Below, one piece after another: positions 53,798 through 64,000 of a stretch of 64,000 nt of DNA (position 1 is the first letter of the stretch; the number at the start of each line of letters is the position of its first letter). The translations under genes and the position numbers were made by a program. The notes under the pieces are model-generated. The model had not been told where the DNA came from. It was given only the letters and a program-made list of their open reading frames with translations, and ran no database searches. The stretch is from a bacterium (GTDB lineage Bacteria; KSB1; UBA2214). Location of the stretch: assembly GCA_029560815.1 (NCBI GenBank), contig JAKQKF010000396.1:38696-102695 (forward strand), written 5' to 3'.

Positions 53798-54810
53798 GAT
53801 TGCCCCTTGCGCTCGAGGACGTTGTTGATGATGATACGCCAGAATTTGGTGTAGGGCAGCCCAGCCGCCTTGAGCGCGCGGGCATACCCGGCGCCGAGTC
53901 CGATATCGGGATTGGGATTGACTTCAAGAACAAAGATTTCGCCGCCTTTTCCGACCCGGAAATCAACCCTGGCGTAGTCGCGGCAGCCCATTGCCCTGAA
54001 GGCTCTCAGCGCCAGGTTTTGCAGCGCCTCCTGCATTGCTGCATCGATCGGAGCGGGGCAGAGGGGCACGGTGGCCTTGTAGAGGGGATGATCCTCGAAC
54101 CATTTCGCCTCATAGCCGACGATGTGGGGCGTCCCTGCGGGCATGCCGGCGAAGCTTATCTCGGAGACTGGCAGGGCTTCCAGGCCGGCTCCTCTCTGAA
54201 GAACGCCGACATTGAATTCACGGCCGTCGATGAACTGTTCCACCAGGGCGGGCTGACGGTAGTTCGTCCAGATTTTATCGACCTGCCGCAGCAGCTGTTC
54301 CCGTTCGTAGACCACCGAATCGGGGTGTATGCCCAGGCTGGCGTCTTCAGCATTCGGCTTGACAATGGCCGGCAGCTCGATATCGGGCAGCTCTGCGCCG
54401 GGCTGAACGAGAAATCCGCTGGGGCAGGGCAGCCCGTGTGCCTGCAGAAGGGCCTTGCTCGCGAATTTCTGCTGGCAGAGAGCCAGGGTGAGCGGGCCGT
54501 TGCCCGTGAAGGGCCATCCCAGGGCTTCGAAAAAGGCGGCCACATGCGATTCGAGCTGTGGAATACCGCGGAAGGCCTCGCAAAGGTTGATGAGCAGATC
54601 GCACGGCTCACTGCTGTAACGTTCCGCCAGATCGAGCAGATTGTCGCGCAGCGGCAGCAGTACGGTCTTGTATCCGGCCTCTTTGAGGAGAGCGTGCACA
54701 TCCCCCGCCGTCTGTTCGATGGAAGTTTCGGAGATGGTCTCGTCACTGCGGCCGGCAGCGGGAGCGAAGGCGTTGAACGCGATGCCCACAAGCGGGCTTT
54801 TTCCGGTCAT
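53794..54810 (-). CDS. D-Ala-D-Ala ligase-like ATP-grasp enzyme
   Basis: This 338-residue protein has the DdlA/B-type fold: an N-terminal DLLINLCEAFRG segment, a central PAIVKPNAEDASLG, EQFIDGREFNVGVL (peptide-bond ligase segment), and LEVNPNPDIG with the Mg-binding residues. Several positions differ from true Ddl: the usual NxxHGxxGEDG region is changed to ESHVAAFFE. It is a paralogue of the next gene and overlaps it by four bases. It likely joins amino acids or amino-acid-like units, but D-Ala specificity should not be assumed. Confidence 0.85.
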   Translation of the reverse strand: MTGKSPLVGIAFNAFAPAAGRSDETISETSIEQTAGDVHALLKEAGYKTVLLPLRDNLLDLAERYSSEPCDLLINLCEAFRGIPQLESHVAAFFEALGWPFTGNGPLTLALCQQKFASKALLQAHGLPCPSGFLVQPGAELPDIELPAIVKPNAEDASLGIHPDSVVYEREQLLRQVDKIWTNYRQPALVEQFIDGREFNVGVLQRGAGLEALPVSEISFAGMPAGTPHIVGYEAKWFEDHPLYKATVPLCPAPIDAAMQEALQNLALRAFRAMGCRDYARVDFRVGKGGEIFVLEVNPNPDIGLGAGYARALKAAGLPYTKFWRIIINNVLERKGQS

Positions 54811-55859
54811 GATGCCAGTCCATGGCGTGCGGCAGCCGCCTCGACTACGCGATGGATCAGCTGATTGTACTGATAGCCGGCCGCACGCGCCGCTTTAGGC
54901 AAACAGGAGTTGTCATCAGGATTGGGCAGAATCCCCGGGAGCGGATTGACTTCTATGATCTGTGGTTCGCCCTGCTCATCGAGACGGAGATCGATCCGGC
55001 CCCAGTCCTTGAGGCGGAGGATTCTGACCACTTTCCGGATGAGAGCGTCTATCCTGGTCTGGAGCTCCGGGGAGATGCCGGCGGGGCACTTGAAGATGGC
55101 CAGCGGTTTTTCAGTTGTATCCCAGATCCATTTTGCCTCGTAGGAATAGATCGGCGCGGCGCCCCGGGGAAGCTGCGCGTGGTCAATTTCGACGACGGGG
55201 AGAATTTCGAGGCCGGGACCATTGCCGAGGAAGCCGACCGTGAATTCGCGGCCGGGGAGGAAGCGTTCAACGATGACCGGCTGGCGATATTGCCGGATCA
55301 CCTCTCCGACCCGTTCCCGGAGTTCGGCGATGGAGCGGACCAGCGAATTGTCCTTGACCCCTTTGCTTGAGCCCTCATAGAGGGGCTTGACCATCAGGGG
55401 CAGGGGCAGGTCGCCGGGAACGGGCTCTTCGCGGTCGAAAATCCAGAATTGCGGGTTGGGAATCTGATAATAGGTGAGGATCTCCTTGGCCCGGGACTTG
55501 TCGAGACAGATGCCCAGGGTAAGGGGATCGGAGCCGGTGAAGGGGATATTGAGATATTCGCAAAGGGTCGGGATCTGGGATTCGCGGTTGGGGCCGGAGA
55601 GACGTTCGGCCATATTGAAAACGAGGTCGGGCCGGCTCTTCTGCAGACGCAGGAAAGCGAACTCATCTGATTCAATCAAAACAACTTGATGCCGTTCAGC
55701 GAGGGCGCGCTGAACGGCTGATATAGTCTCGTCCGAATCGCACTCGGCGAGCAAATCTGGAGGAGGTTCTTCTTCCTCCTCTGGTATTTCCTCGACGAAC
55801 TGACGCGAAACCATCTCGGCCATGCCGCTTTTGGAGCTGTGGATCAAGGCTATTTTCAA
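54807..55859 (-). CDS. D-Ala-D-Ala ligase-like ATP-grasp enzyme
   Basis: This 350-residue paralogue has DLVFNMAERLSGPNRESQIP, FTGSDPLTLGICLDKSRAK, PLMVKPLYEGSSKGV, ERFLPGREFTVGFL and IIEVNPLPGILPNPD, the full ATP-grasp set. I chose TTG 55859, since GGAG lies 11 bases upstream and it starts the KIALIHSSK strand; a TTG at 55925 is in frame but has no such signal. A glutamate-rich insert (EEEEEPPPD) near residue 30 is unusual. It is the first gene of the operon behind a good promoter. Confidence 0.85.
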   Translation of the reverse strand: MKIALIHSSKSGMAEMVSRQFVEEIPEEEEEPPPDLLAECDSDETISAVQRALAERHQVVLIESDEFAFLRLQKSRPDLVFNMAERLSGPNRESQIPTLCEYLNIPFTGSDPLTLGICLDKSRAKEILTYYQIPNPQFWIFDREEPVPGDLPLPLMVKPLYEGSSKGVKDNSLVRSIAELRERVGEVIRQYRQPVIVERFLPGREFTVGFLGNGPGLEILPVVEIDHAQLPRGAAPIYSYEAKWIWDTTEKPLAIFKCPAGISPELQTRIDALIRKVVRILRLKDWGRIDLRLDEQGEPQIIEVNPLPGILPNPDDNSCLPKAARAAGYQYNQLIHRVVEAAAARHGLAS

Positions 55860-55952
55860 AGTAATATGATCTCCTGAATTGCAGAGTATAACTACAGCGG
55901 ACTCAAAAAGTTTCGTATCAGGCAAAATAATTGCATGAATAATTTGGGGATA

Positions 55953-55980
55953 AATATAGCTTTTTCTAAATAAAAGTCAA
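55953..55980 (-). promoter_or_regulatory. Promoter of the ATP-grasp/aminomutase operon
   Basis: Minus strand: -35 TTGACT (55980-55975), 16-base spacer, -10 TATATT (55958-55953), in an AT-rich stretch. The leader to the TTG start is about 90 bases. Confidence 0.65.
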
Positions 55981-56027
55981 TACTTATTTATGATATTTTG
56001 CGCGACGTCAAGATATTGGGGCATGGA

Positions 56028-56405
56028 TCAGGCCGCTGTCGTTGTGATGGAAAATTCCGGGGGTTGGGCCATATGTTTTTTTACTGCACACTGGTCTGCC
56101 GCCCGGATCACCGCATCCCGGTACTTTTCCGGAAAACCGGCGGGTAATTTGATTTCCAGCTGGATCTTGCGGATCATATGGCTAAGGGGATCGGTGATCA
56201 TGCGCTGGGTGATCTCCAGGCCGGCAGTGTTCAGGCCCCGCTGATTGCAAAAGCTCAGCACATAGATGCCTGCGCAGGTGCCGATGGAAGCCAGAAACAG
56301 AGCGAAGGGGGCGGGGGCGGAGCCGTCCTGATTGGTCGGGATGGTGACAGGACCGTATTGGGCGTCCACACGCTGTCCGCCCGGAAAACTGATTTTGATA
56401 TCCAT
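56028..56405 (-). CDS. OsmC-family peroxiredoxin-like protein
   Basis: This 125-residue protein is an OsmC/Ohr-type protein. It has the KISFPGGQRVDAQY start, an ASIGTCAGIYVLSFCNQRGL helix with two cysteines 11 residues apart (the catalytic pair position), and an EITQRM strand. Family members reduce organic hydroperoxides or act in osmotic response. It lies alone between pgsA (divergent) and the ATP-grasp operon. Confidence 0.85.
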   Translation of the reverse strand: MDIKISFPGGQRVDAQYGPVTIPTNQDGSAPAPFALFLASIGTCAGIYVLSFCNQRGLNTAGLEITQRMITDPLSHMIRKIQLEIKLPAGFPEKYRDAVIRAADQCAVKKHMAQPPEFSITTTAA

Positions 56406-56542
56406 GGATTCCTCCTTGGTGAGAACAGGCCGGCAGATGCCGGCAGGGCTTTAGTAACACTGCTGTTAGATGACCATCGCCCCGGTTGGATTCAGCTTCC
56501 TGGTCTGGAGTGTGCAGGTCTGCGGCAGGGGAGATAATTTGC

Positions 56543-56571
56543 TTGATGATTGGTTTTTTTTTGTTTACTTT
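56543..56571 (+). promoter_or_regulatory. Weak candidate promoter for the PgsA-like gene
   Basis: -35 TTGATG (56543-56548), 17-base spacer, -10 TACTTT (56566-56571). It lies ~40 bases before the ATG at 56610. The -10 match is poor. Confidence 0.4.
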
Positions 56572-56609
56572 ATATCAAAATCAAGCAAATTTTTGGACGA
56601 AGATTGATC

Positions 56610-57203
56610 ATGAAACTTCCCAATATTCTCACCGTGAGCCGGATTTTTCTCGCTCCGCTGTTCATCGTCGCCTTCATGTTTAATACGCTTTCCTCCTACA
56701 TCATTTGTTTTTTTCTCGCCCTGATCATTGAGCTGTCGGACATGTTCGACGGCTTTTTTGCGCGGCGCAATAAGCAGACCTCCGATTTCGGCAAGCTGAT
56801 GGATCCCTTCGCCGACAGCATCTCGCGTTTTTCGATCTTTCTCTGTTTCCTCAGTGCTGATCTGGCCCCGCTCTGGGTGATCGCCATCTTTTTTTACCGC
56901 GATGTGCTGGTCTCGATCATCCGCGTCTTTTCAACACTGGAGGGTTTTGTTGTCTCGGCGCGGCAGAGTGGAAAGATCAAAGCCTGGGGCCAGGCGGTCA
57001 GCATATGGCTGGTGCTCATCCTGATGATCGTCCACAAGGCGGGCTGGTGGCCCCGGCTCCTGGATACGCCCGGGCGCTATCATCAGCTCACCTCGATTAT
57101 CATTTTTATTGCGGCGCTGATTACCTTATGGTCCGGCATCGATTACTGGAATTCGCACAAGAAAGCGGTCATCAACGCGATGAAGCCCAAACCGATCGCC
57201 TGA
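56610..57203 (+). CDS. pgsA: CDP-alcohol phosphatidyltransferase (PgsA-like)
   Basis: This 197-residue inner-membrane enzyme has the full CDP-alcohol transferase signature D-x2-DG-x2-AR-x8-G-x3-D-x3-D in SDMFDGFFAR and FGKLMDPFADSISR. The KLPNILTVSRI start and about five helices match phosphatidylglycerophosphate synthase. It transfers a phosphatidyl group from CDP-diacylglycerol to an alcohol, most likely glycerol 3-phosphate. I chose ATG 56610; the preceding 20 residues of the open frame do not fit the family. It faces a bidirectional terminator downstream. Confidence 0.85.
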   Translation: MKLPNILTVSRIFLAPLFIVAFMFNTLSSYIICFFLALIIELSDMFDGFFARRNKQTSDFGKLMDPFADSISRFSIFLCFLSADLAPLWVIAIFFYRDVLVSIIRVFSTLEGFVVSARQSGKIKAWGQAVSIWLVLILMIVHKAGWWPRLLDTPGRYHQLTSIIIFIAALITLWSGIDYWNSHKKAVINAMKPKPIA

Positions 57204-57282
57204 TTCCGGCTGCTCAGGGCAAGGCGGGTTCCCCTCTTCAAGCCCGAATGCAGCTGTCGCGCCCGGCAGATCCACAATACAA

Positions 57283-57319
57283 AAAATCCCCGGCCCGATT
57301 ATTCGGGCCGGGGATTTTT
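57283..57319. terminator. Bidirectional intrinsic terminator
   Basis: ATCCCCGGCCCG (57287-57298) and CGGGCCGGGGAT (57304-57315) make a 12-bp perfect stem with a 5-base loop, extended by flanking A and T runs. It lies between the convergent pgsA (+) and HAD phosphatase (-) genes. Confidence 0.9.
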
Positions 57320-57343
57320 GTTTTCAGGCCGGGCGCGTGAGCG

Positions 57344-58180
57344 CTACGGGCGGGAACGGTCCAAAACCGGGATCAGATCGGCGACGTAATCAACCGTCAA
57401 AACCGGGCGATCCGTCGAGGCGGCAGCCATCTCCCGGCTGGTCTCCCCGCTGAGGACCAGAACCCCGACCATCCCGAACTGCCGGGCCATGCGGATATCG
57501 GTGTAGAGCCGGTCCCCGATGAAGGCGATCTTTTCGACCGGCAGGCTGGTGCGTGCGCAGATGGCCTCCACCGCCGGCAAATTGGGCTTGCCCATGACCT
57601 GGGGTTCGATTCCGCCAGTTGCGGTTGCGAAAAGAGAGATGAAAGAGCCCACATCCGGGATAAACCGGCCGCCGGCGACGGGGCAGAGGAGGTCGGCATG
57701 GGTGGCGATGTAAGGGAGTCCGGCCATCATTAACTCATAGCCGGTCCGGATTTTCGCGTAGGTCAGCTCGGTATCGAAGCCGAGCACCACTGCCTGCGGG
57801 AGTTCGCGGGTGCACCGTTCTTCGTCCCAGCAGTCAAAACCCGCCTCTTCAAACTCCTTTTTCAAATCATTATTGCCGATCAGGTAGATGGCGGGTTCGA
57901 GGTGATGATTACGGAGGTAGGTGAAGGTGCAGTCAGCGGCCGTGATGATCTGGCCGGCGGAGACCGGGAATTGGATCCGCATCAGCTTGTCGATATAGCT
58001 CCGGCGGGAGCGCGAGGTGTTGTTGGTGAAGTAGAAGAGCTGGCGGCCGGATTCGTTGACTGTACGCAGAAAATCGTGGGCGCCGGGCAGGGGGATACCG
58101 TCGAGATAGAGCGTGCCGTCGAGGTCACAGATGATCGCCTCGCAGGCGGCCAGCCGGGAGAGGGCAGAGGGTGGATTCAT
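57344..58180 (-). CDS. HAD-IIA family phosphatase (NagD-like)
   Basis: This 278-residue enzyme has motif I DLDGTLYLDG, motif II FTNNTSRS, a conserved Lys in MGKPNLPAVEAI and motif IV IGDRLYTDIRMA. The C2-cap arrangement is typical of NagD/phosphoglycolate-type phosphatases. Its substrate is unknown; sugar phosphates, phosphoglycolate or phosphoserine-like compounds are possible. It has its own promoter at 58226-58253. Confidence 0.87.
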   Translation of the reverse strand: MNPPSALSRLAACEAIICDLDGTLYLDGIPLPGAHDFLRTVNESGRQLFYFTNNTSRSRRSYIDKLMRIQFPVSAGQIITAADCTFTYLRNHHLEPAIYLIGNNDLKKEFEEAGFDCWDEERCTRELPQAVVLGFDTELTYAKIRTGYELMMAGLPYIATHADLLCPVAGGRFIPDVGSFISLFATATGGIEPQVMGKPNLPAVEAICARTSLPVEKIAFIGDRLYTDIRMARQFGMVGVLVLSGETSREMAAASTDRPVLTVDYVADLIPVLDRSRP

Positions 58181-58225
58181 AAGTCAATCGCTCGCATTAA
58201 GAGTGGAGAAGCCTGACAGGGCTCA

Positions 58226-58253
58226 ATTAAAGAAAAATATCCATTATAATCAA
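58226..58253 (-). promoter_or_regulatory. Promoter for the HAD phosphatase
   Basis: Minus strand: -35 TTGATT (58253-58248), 16-base spacer, -10 TTTAAT (58231-58226). It lies 46 bases above the ATG. Confidence 0.5.
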
Positions 58254-58295
58254 GGTCTATCTCCCGGGCTGCCGGGTTGGCGGGCGCTAAAATTC

Positions 58296-58324
58296 TTGCT
58301 TTCCACTTATTTTTTATTTAATTT
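58296..58324 (+). promoter_or_regulatory. Promoter for the PFOR gene
   Basis: -35 TTGCTT (58296-58301), 17-base spacer, -10 TAATTT (58319-58324), in an AT-rich stretch. The leader is about 120 bases and has a GGAGG site just before ATG 58452. Confidence 0.6.
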
Positions 58325-58451
58325 AATTGCTGAGTGTTTGAAATCCCGCCTGATCCGCTCAACCGTCACAGGCCGCAGGGGGAGCAGCACCCCGAGCAAC
58401 AACTGAATTGGTTTATATATAGCGTAATCAACATCTGTATGGAGGCTAGTA

Positions 58452-62036
<3,585 letters not shown>

Positions 62037-62039
<3 letters not shown>

Positions 62040-62115
62040 TCGCCGCCGCCATCGCAAAGGTCATTCGAGACTAATCCGCCCGGCGGATTCACCACTGAAT
62101 CCGCCGCGGCGATCA
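62037..62115. repeat. Nested inverted repeats between nifJ and the downstream gene
   Basis: The outer arms TGATCGCCGC (62037-62046) and GCGGCGATCA (62106-62115) are a 10-bp perfect inverted repeat. Inside lies AATCCGC (62073-62079) with GCGGATT (62083-62089). The pair could form a cruciform or an mRNA structure in the 100-nt spacer. There is no T-run. Confidence 0.55.
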
Positions 62116-62139
62116 CCGAGATAGAAAGGAAAGGCATAT

Positions 62140-63132
62140 ATGGATTTAACAACCACCTATATGGGTCTGAAGCTCAAGAACCCTCTGGTTCCTTCGGCCT
62201 CCCCCCTCTCCAAGAATCTGGACACCATTAAAAAACTCGAGGATGCCGGCGCATCAGCGATCGTCCTCTATTCCCTTTTTGAAGAGCAGATTTCGTTTGA
62301 GGCCGAGGAGTTGGACCATTTTCTCAGCTACGGCACCGAGAGCTTTGCCGAGGCCTTGACCTATTTCCCCGAGGCGCAGGACTACAAGCTCGGGCCTGAT
62401 GGGTATCTCGAGCATATTCGCAAGGCCAAGCAGGCCACCGGAATTCCGATCATCGCCAGCCTCAACGGGGTTTCCACCGGCGGCTGGATTGACTATGCCA
62501 GGAAGATGGAAGAAGCGGGCGCTGACGGGCTCGAGCTTAATGTCTACATGCTCGCCACCGATCCCGCCCGCACCGGCGCCGAGATTGAACAGGTCTATAT
62601 CGATGTCCTCAAGGCGGTCAAGAGCAATGTGAAAATTCCCGTCGCCATGAAGCTGAGCCCCTTTTTCAGTGCGACCGCAGCGATGGCCAAACGGCTTGAC
62701 GAGGCCGGCGCCGATGCCCTGGTCCTTTTCAACCGTTTTTATCAGCCCGATCTCGACCTGGAGGCCCTCGAGGTCAAGCCCGGGGTGATGTTGAGTACGC
62801 CGGAAGATCTGCGCCTGCCCCTGCGCTGGATCGCCATCCTCTTCGGCCGCATCAAGGCGAGCCTGGCCGGGACCTCCGGGGTATACACGGCCACTGATGC
62901 TCTCAAGCTGATCATGGCCGGGGCAGATGTGGCCAACCTGTGCGCCGTTCTGCTCAAGAACGGGCCCGGCCACGTCGGCAAGATCCTCGATGATATGGAA
63001 AAATGGCTCGAGGAGCACGAATATGCCAATCTAAGGATGGCGCGCGGCAGCATGAGCCAGAAAAATGTCGCCGAGCCCGCCGCCTACGAGCGTGCCAATT
63101 ACATCAAGGCGCTCAACAGTTATACCCGCTGA
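62140..63132 (+). CDS. Dihydroorotate dehydrogenase-like flavoprotein
   Basis: This 330-residue protein has a TIM-barrel of the DHOD family: the [20 protein letters not shown] start, [19 protein letters not shown], and the C-terminal [20 protein letters not shown] phosphate-binding segment. The usual orotate-site motif (NVSCPN-like) reads [12 protein letters not shown] here, so pyrimidine synthesis is doubtful. It is separated from nifJ by 100 nt. Similar genes often sit beside PFOR genes, so a redox role with ferredoxin is a fair inference. GAAAGG is upstream of ATG 62140. Confidence 0.8.
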   Translation: MDLTTTYMGLKLKNPLVPSASPLSKNLDTIKKLEDAGASAIVLYSLFEEQISFEAEELDHFLSYGTESFAEALTYFPEAQDYKLGPDGYLEHIRKAKQATGIPIIASLNGVSTGGWIDYARKMEEAGADGLELNVYMLATDPARTGAEIEQVYIDVLKAVKSNVKIPVAMKLSPFFSATAAMAKRLDEAGADALVLFNRFYQPDLDLEALEVKPGVMLSTPEDLRLPLRWIAILFGRIKASLAGTSGVYTATDALKLIMAGADVANLCAVLLKNGPGHVGKILDDMEKWLEEHEYANLRMARGSMSQKNVAEPAAYERANYIKALNSYTR

Positions 63133-63154
63133 GCGGAGCGCATGACTCAACCGG

Positions 63155-63194
63155 AAGGCCGGCCCTCATCAAGAGAGCCGGCTTTCTTTTTTTT
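63155..63194 (+). terminator. Intrinsic terminator after the DHOD-like gene
   Basis: AAGGCCGGC (63155-63163) pairs with GCCGGCTTT (63177-63185), nine pairs with one G-U, over a 13-base loop. Eight T follow. Confidence 0.8.
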
Positions 63195-63228
63195 CGGGAA
63201 AAGCGGCGGGAGATCGGATGATTTCGCC

Positions 63229-63257
63229 TTGCTTTTTTTGCAGGGGATTGTTATTAT
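63229..63257 (+). promoter_or_regulatory. Promoter for adenine deaminase
   Basis: -35 TTGCTT (63229-63234), 17-base spacer, -10 TATTAT (63252-63257). The ATG lies about 50 bases downstream. Confidence 0.6.
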
Positions 63258-63308
63258 AGAAAAAGAGTTGCGGGGCGGGCTGAACGTTGTATTCGTCCGG
63301 GAGGCGTT

Positions 63309-64000
63309 ATGGTCAAAGAGCTGATCCAGGCCGCACGGCATCAGATCAAGTGCTCGCTGGTCCTGCGCAATGCGCGGGTCGTCAATGTCTATTCCGGCGA
63401 GGTCGTCAAGAGCGATGTGGCGGTCTACCGGGATACGATCGTCGGGCTGGGCAGCGGCTACCGCGGCGAGGAAGAGGTGGATCTCAAGGGGCTGTATCTC
63501 GCGCCCGGATTCATCGATGGTCATGTCCATATCGAAAGCTCCATGGTGGAGGTGCCGCAATTCGGCCGCGCGGTCGTCCCCCTCGGCACCACCTCGGTCA
63601 TCGCCGATCCCCACGAGATTGCCAATGTGCTCGGTTATGAAGGCATCCGCTACATGATGGATGCCAGCAAATATAATCCCCTCAGTGTGTTTTTTATGCT
63701 CTCCTCCTGTGTGCCATCATCTCCTCTGGAATCGGCGGGTTCCGAGCTGCGCGCTTTTGATATCTTCCCCTTTTTACGCGAGCGCTGGGTCCTTGGCCTG
63801 GGCGAGATGATGAACTATCCCGGCGTCCTCAATGCAGAGCCGGATGTGCTCGACAAGATCAAGATTGTGACCGACAAGCGCATCGACGGCCATGCCCCAG
63901 GATTGAGCGGCGCTGAGCTGGCGGCCTATATCGCCGCCGGCGTGGAGTCGGATCACGAGTGCACAACCGTGGAGGAGGCGCGGGAGAAACTGGCTCTCGG
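63309..64000 (+). CDS. ade: Adenine deaminase, 3' partial
   Basis: The visible 230 residues are the N-terminal part of an adenine deaminase of the amidohydrolase superfamily, which converts adenine to hypoxanthine and ammonia in purine salvage. The PGFIDGHVHIESSM motif has the two metal-binding histidines, VIADPHEIANVLG is the next family motif, and RIDGHAPGLSG and ESDHECT follow. The gene starts at ATG 63309 with its own promoter and runs off the window, so the C-terminus is missing here. Confidence 0.92.
   Translation, partial: MVKELIQAARHQIKCSLVLRNARVVNVYSGEVVKSDVAVYRDTIVGLGSGYRGEEEVDLKGLYLAPGFIDGHVHIESSMVEVPQFGRAVVPLGTTSVIADPHEIANVLGYEGIRYMMDASKYNPLSVFFMLSSCVPSSPLESAGSELRAFDIFPFLRERWVLGLGEMMNYPGVLNAEPDVLDKIKIVTDKRIDGHAPGLSGAELAAYIAAGVESDHECTTVEEAREKLAL

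Noticed and set aside
54807..54810. ATP-grasp pair as ordinary D-Ala-D-Ala ligases
   Set aside because: Key Ddl regions differ, two paralogues are tandem, and the operon has an aminomutase, so cell-wall D-Ala-D-Ala synthesis is less likely.

Overview
The window is a dense, GC-rich, intron-free bacterial chromosome segment with 54 recognisable protein genes, two of them cut by the window edges. I saw no rRNA, tRNA, CRISPR array, insertion sequence or phage gene. The organism is diderm: the window carries an LpxL/HtrB-type acyltransferase, two GT9 heptosyltransferases, a TonB-dependent receptor, a BamA/TamA-type Omp85 protein and GDP-heptose genes. A five-domain pyruvate:ferredoxin oxidoreductase points to anaerobic or facultative metabolism. 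PATAN (DUF4388) response regulators, MglA-like degenerate G domains, YfhO, a DUF4249-like lipoprotein next to the TonB receptor, and a giant orphan outer-membrane protein beside Omp85 suggest an uncultured or poorly studied lineage near the FCB group (for example KSB1/Calditrichota-like). That placement is an inference; no marker here fixes the species.

Layout. 1-5078 (+): PATAN signalling proteins, a small G-domain protein, a Cys-rich small protein and a membrane-anchored metallopeptidase. 5109-13326 (+): LPS acyltransferase, two heptosyltransferases with tsaC between them, a DUF3108 protein, a TonB receptor with its lipoprotein, and a membrane protein, with several genes overlapping. 13323-18988 (-): SDR, orphan histidine kinase, YfhO and a glycosyltransferase. 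19230-22024: two methyltransferases and a glycosyltransferase. 22106-29926 (-): AAA ATPase, nadB, degenerate receiver, SpoIID-domain protein, CPBP protease, TrmH-type methylase and hisS. 30164-32589 (+): Nif3, trxB and a LiaF-like protein, closed by a strong terminator. 32660-37645 (-): nfo, DEAD-box helicase, RlmD-type methylase and NlpC/P60 protein. 37880-44518 (+): a self-contained envelope operon with promoter and terminator (small membrane protein, NHL propeller, 1141-residue outer-membrane protein, Omp85). 44573-51119 (-): acyl-CoA synthetase, glycosyltransferase, hddA, hddC and M28 peptidase. 51234-55859 (-): two D-Ala-D-Ala-ligase-like ATP-grasp enzymes, a GNAT, a lysine 2,3-aminomutase and a third ATP-grasp enzyme, behind a clear promoter. 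56028-58180: OsmC, PgsA-like synthase and HAD phosphatase. 58452-64000 (+): PFOR, a dihydroorotate-dehydrogenase-like protein and adenine deaminase (runs off the end).

How it works together. Most of the window builds the envelope: lipid A acylation, core heptose transfer, an activated GDP-heptose branch, glycosyl transfer, outer-membrane insertion and TonB-type uptake. The least ordinary parts are the aminomutase/ATP-grasp operon, which looks like a dedicated route to a beta-lysine-containing compound, and the envelope operon built around an uncharacterised 1141-residue protein.

No gene-free stretch exceeds 300 bases. The longest are 58181-58451 (two divergent promoters), 18989-19229 (divergent intergenic, no clear signal), 29927-30163 (hisS promoter) and 56406-56609 (weak pgsA promoter).
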